Of a stretch of DNA of 11,051 nt, positions 6,694 through 11,051 are shown piece by piece; position 1 is the stretch's first letter, and every line of letters begins with the position of its first letter. The stretch is from an archaeon. GTDB taxonomy: Archaea; Nanobdellota; Nanobdellia; Woesearchaeales; WJKL01. Where the stretch lies: positions 1 through 11,051 of the forward strand of contig JAGVIO010000044.1 of the NCBI GenBank assembly GCA_020056025.1, given 5' to 3'. The notes under the pieces are model-generated. The model did no database searches, was not told where the DNA came from, and worked only from the letters and a program-made list of their open reading frames with translations. A program made the position numbers and the translations under genes.

Positions 6694-7827
6694 ATGGCAG
6701 GCGCATTCAAGGAATATGAGGATTTGCTTTCGCCCAAACAATTGGGCGAGATAAAAGAGAAAACAGAAGGCATGAACGAAGCCAAGGTAAATAAAGTGCT
6801 CAAGAAGGTATACGAGCAATATTCAAATTCAAAGGTTGAAGCAGGCGAGTCAGTCGGCATTGTTTCTGCTGAATCAATAGGTGAGCCGGGCACTCAGATG
6901 ACACTGAACACATTCCACTTTGCCGGAGTTGCTGAAATGAATGTCACTGTGGGCCTGCCAAGGATAATTGAAATCCTCGACGGCAGAAAAGAGATCGGAA
7001 CGCCTATGATGGAGATATTCCTCAAAAAGCCTTATTCAAAAGGAGAGGATATCAAAAAGCTTGCACTGAACATAAAAGAAACACTGCTGCAAGATTTAAT
7101 GAATTCAGTCAGCGTTGACATTGCAGAAGGCAAGGTAGATATAGCAATTGACAATGAAAAGATGCAGGAAATAGGGATGAGGACTGATTCTGTGATAAGC
7201 GCAGTCGAAAAAGGCATGAAAGGCATCAGTGTGAAAAAGACAGAAGAGGGGATATCTGTAAAATTAAAAAGCAAAGATGAGAAGTTAATAAATGAAGTTT
7301 ACAAGCTCAAAGAAAAGCTCAAGTCTGTCTACATAAGGGGTATCAAGAGCATTAAACAAGTGCTGCCTGTGAAAAGAGGAGAAGAGTATATCATTATCAC
7401 AGCAGGCTCTAATCTTATAGATGTACTGTCAATGGAAGAGGTTGACCAGACAAGAACTGTAACAAATGATATTTTTGAAATTCAGGCTGTACTGGGAATC
7501 GAAGCTGCGAGGCAGGCACTAATCAAAGAGGTATTTAAGGTTATTGAAGATCAAGGATTGAATGTTGACATAAGGCATATCATGCTTGCCGCCGACACAA
7601 TGTGCTTTTCAGGAAAAGTTAAAGGCATAACAAGATATGGCATTGTTTCTGAAAAATCATCTGTTTTGGCAAGGGCATCTTTTGAAACACCTGTCAAGCA
7701 TATTATTGAAGCAGGCCTTGTAGGCGAAGAGGATAAACTGAATTCTGTTGTTGAAAATGTCATGCTTAACCAGCCGATTCCTGTTGGCACAGGGTTGCCT
7801 GGACTTATTGTCAAGGTGAAAAAATGA
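6694..7827 (+). CDS. rpoA2: DNA-directed RNA polymerase subunit A'' (C-terminal part of Rpo1)
   Basis: C-terminal third of the largest subunit, holding the trigger loop and the rest of the cleft, jaw and clamp. It is 377 residues from ATG 6694, the usual A'' size. The trigger-loop region at about 53-78 is clear (SAESIGEPGTQMTLNTFHFAG), including the catalytic-site histidine at 75, followed by MNVTVGLPRIIEILDGRKE. The C-terminal part has VTNDIFEIQAVLGIEAARQA, SSVLARASFETPVKHIIEA and QPIPVGTGLPGL, all family hallmarks. It lies 10 nt after rpoA1 and overlaps rpl30e by 4 nt (ATGA). The frame extends 8 codons upstream to a TTG, but the SD places the start at the ATG. Confidence 0.97.
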   Translation: MAGAFKEYEDLLSPKQLGEIKEKTEGMNEAKVNKVLKKVYEQYSNSKVEAGESVGIVSAESIGEPGTQMTLNTFHFAGVAEMNVTVGLPRIIEILDGRKEIGTPMMEIFLKKPYSKGEDIKKLALNIKETLLQDLMNSVSVDIAEGKVDIAIDNEKMQEIGMRTDSVISAVEKGMKGISVKKTEEGISVKLKSKDEKLINEVYKLKEKLKSVYIRGIKSIKQVLPVKRGEEYIIITAGSNLIDVLSMEEVDQTRTVTNDIFEIQAVLGIEAARQALIKEVFKVIEDQGLNVDIRHIMLAADTMCFSGKVKGITRYGIVSEKSSVLARASFETPVKHIIEAGLVGEEDKLNSVVENVMLNQPIPVGTGLPGLIVKVKK

Positions 7828-8087
7828 GCTATGCAGATGAGATCAAGAAAGCATTGAAAACAGAGAAGGTTGCAGTAGGAACAAATGAGGTGCTTAAGAA
7901 TCTGAAGATGGCAAAAGCCAAAAAGGTGTATCTTACATCAAATGTCAAAGCAGATGTAAAAGAAGCTGTTCTGAAATATGCTGCAATGGCCAATACAGAA
8001 GTTGTGCAGCTCAAATATGCTAACGATGAGCTTGGAACAATATGCAAAAAGCCATTCGGAATATCTGTGCTTGCCTTAATAAAATAA
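7824..8087 (+). CDS. rpl30e: 50S ribosomal protein L30e
   Basis: Ribosomal protein of the L7Ae/L30e/S12e RNA-binding fold, placed after the A'' gene as in many archaea. It is 87 residues, slightly shorter than the common 95-105. The N-terminus (EIKKALKTEKVAVGTNEVLK) and the C-terminal LGTICKKPFGISVLALIK match the family, which binds kink-turn RNA through the GTNE-type motif. AGGTGA (7814-7819), inside the end of rpoA2, lies 4 nt before its ATG. It overlaps rpoA2 by 4 nt and is followed by a T7 tract before nusA. Among L7Ae-fold proteins, context makes L30e the best choice. Confidence 0.93.
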   Translation: MSYADEIKKALKTEKVAVGTNEVLKNLKMAKAKKVYLTSNVKADVKEAVLKYAAMANTEVVQLKYANDELGTICKKPFGISVLALIK

Positions 8088-8089
8088 TC

Positions 8090-8096
8090 TTTTTTT
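8090..8096 (+). terminator. T7 tract between rpl30e and nusA
   Basis: Seven consecutive T in the 13-nt gap between rpl30e and nusA. Archaeal polymerases can terminate at T-runs on the non-template strand without a hairpin. Here it may cause partial termination just before nusA. No hairpin is visible. Confidence 0.35.
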
Positions 8097-8100
8097 AACT

Positions 8101-8523
8101 ATGATCAAGATAAAATTTGATTTGAACCTGATAAAGACTATTTCCCTGTTCCAGAAGGTAACTAATGCGAACATCAAGGACTGCCTTGAGCAAAACGGAA
8201 AGCTGATATTTGTTGTTAATAAGGGGGACATGGCAAAGGCAATCGGCCCTCACGGAGCAAATGTCCATCGGCTTGAGAATATGTTCAAAAAGAAAATAAA
8301 GATAATTGAGTATAGCGAAGACCTTGTTGAATTTGTAGGCAATGTTGTTGCTCCTATCAGACCCGCAGGAATTGTTGAGGAAGAAGGCACTGTGATAATA
8401 ACTCCTGAAGACATGCAGTCAAGAGGATTGCTTATTGGAAGAAGCGCTGTTAATCTTAGGGCATTTGAAGAGATAGTAAAAAGATTTTTTCCTAATGTGA
8501 AAGTGTTGAAAGTTGTTGGCTAA
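8101..8523 (+). CDS. nusA: Archaeal transcription factor NusA (two KH domains)
   Basis: Archaeal NusA consists of two KH RNA-binding domains only, lacking the N-terminal polymerase-binding and S1 domains of bacterial NusA, and is found beside the polymerase operon. This 140-residue protein has the usual length. The first KH domain shows the GXXG-type loop in GDMAKAIGPHGANVHRLE (about 62-79). The second shows a variant loop in SRGLLIGRSAVNLRAFEE (about 107-124). The start resembles other archaeal NusA proteins. It begins 13 nt after rpl30e but, unlike the other operon genes, has no SD; TTTTTTTAACT precedes ATG 8101. It ends tail-to-tail with the minus-strand gene at 8520, the stop codons overlapping by 4 nt. 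rps12 does not follow. Confidence 0.95.
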   Translation: MIKIKFDLNLIKTISLFQKVTNANIKDCLEQNGKLIFVVNKGDMAKAIGPHGANVHRLENMFKKKIKIIEYSEDLVEFVGNVVAPIRPAGIVEEEGTVIITPEDMQSRGLLIGRSAVNLRAFEEIVKRFFPNVKVLKVVG

Positions 8524-8972
8524 GAGTTTTCTAGTATAGAAAGATAATGATGCTTGTCTTTCTCGTATACGAATAAAATAGTTCTAATCCTGTGAGTTCG
8601 CCAGGGTCCTGCATATTTCCTGATCCAATCTAGTGCAATCTCTTCTGAAGATTCAGAAGAATCTTTCTGGTGCCTTATCCATTTTTCCTTCTCAATTTCC
8701 TGCTTTTGCTCTATAATTTCAGCCCTTGCATTTATTGATTTGTGCTGAATAATATAAAGCCCGATTACTGTTTCAAGGGTAAGCTCGAATTCAGCTGTTG
8801 ATAGTGATTGGTATTTGCCTGACACTGAGACAAGAATATCCTGCTTATGCTCTTTTAGAAATTCTTCAAGCTGTGACTTGATATTGTTAAGGTTTCCAGC
8901 AGAATATGCTCTCTCAAGCTCTTCCTTTACCGGCATTGGATTATAGATTTCCTGATCTTGGTCATTAGCCAT
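8520..8972 (-). CDS. Hypothetical small helical protein (150 aa)
   Basis: I do not recognise this family. It encodes 150 residues from ATG 8972, soluble and largely helix-forming by composition, with no signal peptide or membrane segment. A charged Q/E/K-rich stretch (EIIEQKQEIEKEKW) could be a short coiled coil. The C-terminal part, ALDWIRKYAGPWRTHRIRT, rich in W and R, is the most distinctive segment. An upstream ATG at 9002 would add 10 residues and overlap the nucleotidyltransferase by 14 nt but has no SD. ATG 8972 has AGGCGAT 4 nt before it and follows the upstream stop by 16 nt, so I prefer it. It is the last gene of the Lrp/nucleotidyltransferase set and converges on nusA. Confidence 0.75.
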   Translation of the reverse strand: MANDQDQEIYNPMPVKEELERAYSAGNLNNIKSQLEEFLKEHKQDILVSVSGKYQSLSTAEFELTLETVIGLYIIQHKSINARAEIIEQKQEIEKEKWIRHQKDSSESSEEIALDWIRKYAGPWRTHRIRTILFVYEKDKHHYLSILENS

Positions 8973-8976
8973 GTCA

Positions 8977-8983
8977 ATCGCCT
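8977..8983 (-). promoter_or_regulatory. Ribosome binding site deciding the start at 8972
   Basis: On the minus strand AGGCGAT (one mismatch to AGGTGAT) lies 4 nt before ATG 8972. The gene at 10711 has the same AGGCGAT at the same spacing, which supports its use in this genome. Confidence 0.55.
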
Positions 8984-8988
8984 GCAAA

Positions 8989-9738
8989 TTAAAGGTTTGC
9001 ATATTTTAAGTTAGCTTCTTCAAATTGTTCGATATTTCCTATGTCATACCATGATTCGCTAAAAACATAGCCATACACTTCATCATTTTCGTAAAGCCAT
9101 TCTATTAAATAGCCTGGAGTGTCTGGATTATTGCCTTTTTCTAAATATTCTTTTATCCTTGGAACTGTTTCTTTTTTCAATATGTAGCAGCAGATCGCAA
9201 TAAGCGTTGTTCTTGGATCTTTTGGCTTTTCTTCAAAATTGATTAGCTTGTTTTCATGGTTCAGTTCGACAATGCTGAATCTTTTCACTGCTTCTTTGTC
9301 ATGGATGTCATGTAAGACAACAATATTCTTTTTTCTTTCATTGAAATAGCTGATTAAATCAGGCATAGCGAATTCAAATAGGTTGTCACCGCCAACAATT
9401 ATTAAATCATCATCGACCTTGCATTGGTCAACAACATACTGCATGTCGCCGATTGCGCCTCTTTTTGTACCATCTGCTGTAGTAAGGTCATTAATAACTG
9501 TTATTCTGATGCCATAGATATTTGCATTTGTTATTCTTTCCTGCCAAAGCCTAAAATGATTGTAGAATTTTGCATTTGTGACTATTATAATTTCATCAAG
9601 ATTATCTATCTGCATGAGCTTATCTACTATAAATTCTATCATCGGCTTTCCGTTTATAAGAAGCAATGGCTTGGGTATAAACTTCGTTATTGGATAGAGC
9701 CTTGTTGCATAGCCGCCTGCCAAAATTAATGCTTTCAT
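8989..9738 (-). CDS. Sugar-1-phosphate nucleotidyltransferase (NDP-sugar pyrophosphorylase, RmlA-like)
   Basis: Joins a nucleoside triphosphate to a sugar 1-phosphate, giving an NDP-sugar and pyrophosphate for glycan synthesis; cytoplasmic. The 249 residues form one Rossmann-like nucleotidyltransferase domain. The signature is LAGGYATRLYP (6-16) with R13, followed by PKPLL with K23. GGDN (116-119) gives the metal-binding D118, FEEKPKDP is at 168-175, and YDIG with D232 is near the end, as in glucose-1-phosphate thymidylyltransferase relatives. There is no C-terminal hexapeptide-repeat domain, so it is the short RmlA-like form. The nucleotide and sugar cannot be told from sequence. AGGTGA (9743-9748) lies 4 nt before ATG 9738. 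It is 30 nt downstream of the Lrp gene. Confidence 0.93.
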   Translation of the reverse strand: MKALILAGGYATRLYPITKFIPKPLLLINGKPMIEFIVDKLMQIDNLDEIIIVTNAKFYNHFRLWQERITNANIYGIRITVINDLTTADGTKRGAIGDMQYVVDQCKVDDDLIIVGGDNLFEFAMPDLISYFNERKKNIVVLHDIHDKEAVKRFSIVELNHENKLINFEEKPKDPRTTLIAICCYILKKETVPRIKEYLEKGNNPDTPGYLIEWLYENDEVYGYVFSESWYDIGNIEQFEEANLKYANL

Positions 9739-9768
9739 TTTTTCACCTTTGCATATTTAATATCTATT

Positions 9769-10206
9769 TTAAATTATAAATTCTTCTCTTTTTATCTCAT
9801 CTATAACATTAAAGACATGCTTTTCTTTTATTTTGAAATTTGATTCTATGCTGTTGATAAAATCTTCAACATCAACAATCCCAGGAAATATCACTTCAAC
9901 AAGGAAGTCATAGCCATAGTTTATCCTGTACATTGAATTGACATTTTTGCAGGTGGATAAAAAATCAAACAATCTTTTTCTGTCTTCGGGATTAACTTTC
10001 AATGCAATCTTTGCTTTTGCATTGTAGCCAAGCTTTGCGAAATCCAATAGAGTGGTGTGTTTCTTTACTATGCATTTTTCGTTTGACCTAACCCTATCAT
10101 AGATTGTTGATGCAGGAATTCCTGTAATTTTTGCAATGTCTGTCAAATTAATACGTGCATTCTTCCTCAGATGGTTGAATATTATCTTATCTTTTTCAGA
10201 TAGCAT
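9769..10206 (-). CDS. Lrp/AsnC-family transcriptional regulator
   Basis: A DNA-binding regulator of the feast/famine type: an N-terminal helix-turn-helix and a C-terminal RAM domain that oligomerises and often binds amino acids. It is 145 residues, normal for the family. The helix-turn-helix covers about 6-40, with LTDIAKITGIPASTIYDRVR carrying the second and recognition helices. After a linker (KKHTTLLDFAKLGYNAKAKI), the RAM domain runs from about 62 to the end, with YGYDFLVEVIF typical of its central strands. AGGTGA (10212-10217) supports ATG 10206. It lies directly upstream of the nucleotidyltransferase and may control that gene and itself; this is inferred from position. The helix after the HTH is less regular than the usual LEEEGVI form. 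Confidence 0.92.
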   Translation of the reverse strand: MLSEKDKIIFNHLRKNARINLTDIAKITGIPASTIYDRVRSNEKCIVKKHTTLLDFAKLGYNAKAKIALKVNPEDRKRLFDFLSTCKNVNSMYRINYGYDFLVEVIFPGIVDVEDFINSIESNFKIKEKHVFNVIDEIKREEFII

Positions 10207-10230
10207 CTATTTCACCTTTCAAATCTTTTG

Positions 10231-10249
10231 GAATATCTTTTTTTTATTC
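10231..10249 (-). promoter_or_regulatory. Possible operator/promoter region upstream of the Lrp-family gene
   Basis: The 64-nt gap between 10206 and 10271 holds an inverted repeat, GAATA (10231-10235) and TATTC (10245-10249), around an A/T-only core. On the minus strand a TATA-like TATTAAAAAT lies just upstream (10258-10267). An A/T-rich dyad next to an Lrp-family gene could be an autoregulatory site, but short dyads are common in AT-rich DNA. Confidence 0.3.
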
Positions 10250-10270
10250 TGATTTCCATTTTTAATACCA

Positions 10271-10711
10271 TTAAAGATAATCCTTGCCTTGCTGAAGCCT
10301 TATTCTTGGAATTTCAGGGGGTGTTGGCAAAAATGAATATTTTATTTTTTCATCTGATATTGAAATGCTTATCTGGACCTTGCCTTGGTAATCATCCTTG
10401 TCAAAGTCTTCTGATGCTCCGCAATCATATCTGGAATGCGAATGGAATGTGTTTATCGAAGCAAAAGTCATTGTTGCAGAGCTGTTTTTCAATGCCTCTT
10501 CTATCAATTGCTCAAAACCAGAAAGCCCTATCTTTGCCATAGAACGGCCGTGGTCATCATTCATATCATTGTCATCATAATTCCAGTCCCTATGGCAGAC
10601 TACATATTCGCCTTTAACCCAAGCGTATTGCTTGTCCAAGATGAACTGTGTTTCATATGCTTTGTTGTCAACGCCTTTGTGCAATATTTCAATAAGTGTT
10701 TGTTTGTTCAT
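10271..10711 (-). CDS. Hypothetical protein (146 aa)
   Basis: I do not recognise this family. The 146 residues lack a signal peptide or membrane segment and look like a soluble alpha/beta domain. Notable are a very acidic central stretch (NYDDNDMNDDHGRS, about 44-57), a H/C-containing segment FHSHSRYDCGASEDFDKDD, an alternating strand-like QISISISDEKIKYSF, and a proline-rich end (LPTPPEIPRI). The D/H-rich segments could bind a metal, but no known catalytic pattern is clear. The start is well supported: GGAGGCGAT (10716-10724) ends 4 nt before ATG 10711. Its ATG is only 2 nt after the stop of the upstream gene, so the two are certainly co-translated in one operon. Confidence 0.85.
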   Translation of the reverse strand: MNKQTLIEILHKGVDNKAYETQFILDKQYAWVKGEYVVCHRDWNYDDNDMNDDHGRSMAKIGLSGFEQLIEEALKNSSATMTFASINTFHSHSRYDCGASEDFDKDDYQGKVQISISISDEKIKYSFLPTPPEIPRIRLQQGKDYL

Positions 10712-10713
10712 TT

Positions 10714-11022
10714 TTATCGCCTCCTAGCTAGATTATATTTTTGCTCTACATTTTCTTCTAGAATTCTTATGTAGTCTTCAAAACTCAGCAAAGCTGCTGC
10801 TTCCGAACCTACAACAAACCCGCCGGACATTTCAAGGCCAGCCATAAGCGTGCCTGTCTGCCTTGTTTTTGAAGAATAACTTCTCGGAGAAATAAAAACA
10901 GTGTCACAATCTATTATTGCATTATAAGGCTTTCCTCTAAGTTCCTGAATGAATTTTATAGCATTCTCAGGAGCATTTTTGCCTATAAAGCATTGATTAA
11001 ACCCTGGATATTTTTCAATCAT
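10714..11022 (-). CDS. Hypothetical protein (102 aa)
   Basis: I do not recognise this family. The 102 residues are soluble-looking with mixed helix and strand. The middle holds a strand-like YNAIIDCDTVFIS and a glycine-rich segment, TGTLMAGLEMSGGFVVGSEA; an acidic helical end finishes in basic LARRR. The AIIDCDT stretch loosely recalls an acidic active-site strand, but nothing else supports an enzyme class. AGGTGA (11029-11034) lies 6 nt before ATG 11022. It is followed after 2 nt by the 146-residue gene, so the two proteins may act together. Their operon may extend beyond the right edge. Confidence 0.82.
   Translation of the reverse strand: MIEKYPGFNQCFIGKNAPENAIKFIQELRGKPYNAIIDCDTVFISPRSYSSKTRQTGTLMAGLEMSGGFVVGSEAAALLSFEDYIRILEENVEQKYNLARRR
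10716..10724 (-). promoter_or_regulatory. Strong ribosome binding site for the gene at 10711
   Basis: On the minus strand GGAGGCGAT lies 4 nt before ATG 10711. It is the longest SD match in the window (one mismatch to GGAGGTGAT) and sits within the last codons of the upstream gene, suggesting high or coupled translation. Confidence 0.6.
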
Positions 11023-11051
11023 ATTTTTTCACCTGTTTGGAGCTATCGCTA

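Noticed and set aside
8973..9002. Upstream ATG at 9002 for the 150-residue helical protein
   Set aside because: No SD before it and a 14-nt overlap with the nucleotidyltransferase; ATG 8972 has an AGGCGAT site at good spacing. It remains possible.
9424..9729. Plus-strand open frame of 101 codons
   Set aside because: Antisense to the conserved N-terminal half of the nucleotidyltransferase; cysteine-rich, no protein-like pattern.
10228..10774. Plus-strand open frames of 60 to 112 codons
   Set aside because: They oppose well-supported minus-strand genes with strong SD sites, and their cysteine/phenylalanine-rich sequence is typical of shadows.
11029..11051. End of another minus-strand gene (…AIAPNR stop) at the right edge
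   Set aside because: A frame ends in TGA inside the AGGTGA site, which fits tight operon packing, but 6 to 7 codons are too few to call.

Overview
This is archaeal chromosome. It carries the archaeal RNA polymerase operon with both large subunits split: RpoB as B'' and B', and RpoA as A' and A''. H lies in front, and ribosomal protein L30e and the archaeal two-KH NusA follow. Shine-Dalgarno sites match the archaeal anti-SD (GGTGAT-like). Moderate-to-low GC, overlapping genes and the split B subunit fit a euryarchaeal or DPANN lineage. A Woesearchaeota/Pacearchaeota-type genome is my guess, not something the sequence proves.

Layout, left to right. Bases 1-231 have no secure gene: a possible C-terminal tail of an upstream CDS (3-86), a GC-rich hairpin (71-100) and TATA-like sequence. 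Two tRNA genes follow, 4 nt apart: tRNA-Asp(GTC), interrupted in its T-loop by a 39-nt intron with a bulge-helix-bulge fold, and tRNA-Lys(TTT). Only 35 nt after tRNA-Lys begins rpoH, then rpoB2 (B''), rpoB1 (B'), rpoA1 (A'), rpoA2 (A''), rpl30e and nusA. Junctions are 4- to 8-nt overlaps or 10- to 13-nt gaps, so this is one transcription unit, probably including the tRNAs. The rps12/rps7 genes that follow nusA in many archaea are absent here; synteny breaks exactly at the nusA stop.

From 8520 to the right edge every gene is on the minus strand, running towards the polymerase operon and meeting nusA tail-to-tail with stop codons sharing bases. In transcription order these are two unrecognised small proteins (11022-10714 and 10711-10271), an Lrp/AsnC-family regulator, a sugar-nucleotide pyrophosphorylase-like nucleotidyltransferase and a third unrecognised small helical protein. 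The last three form a compact set and may be an operon for activated-sugar supply with a linked regulator.

Most notable points: the T-loop intron in tRNA-Asp; the tRNA-to-polymerase transcription unit; a divergent bridge helix and an N-terminal extension in A'; the T7 tract and missing SD in front of nusA; and three unrecognised minus-strand proteins. I see no mobile element, CRISPR array or defence system that I can support.
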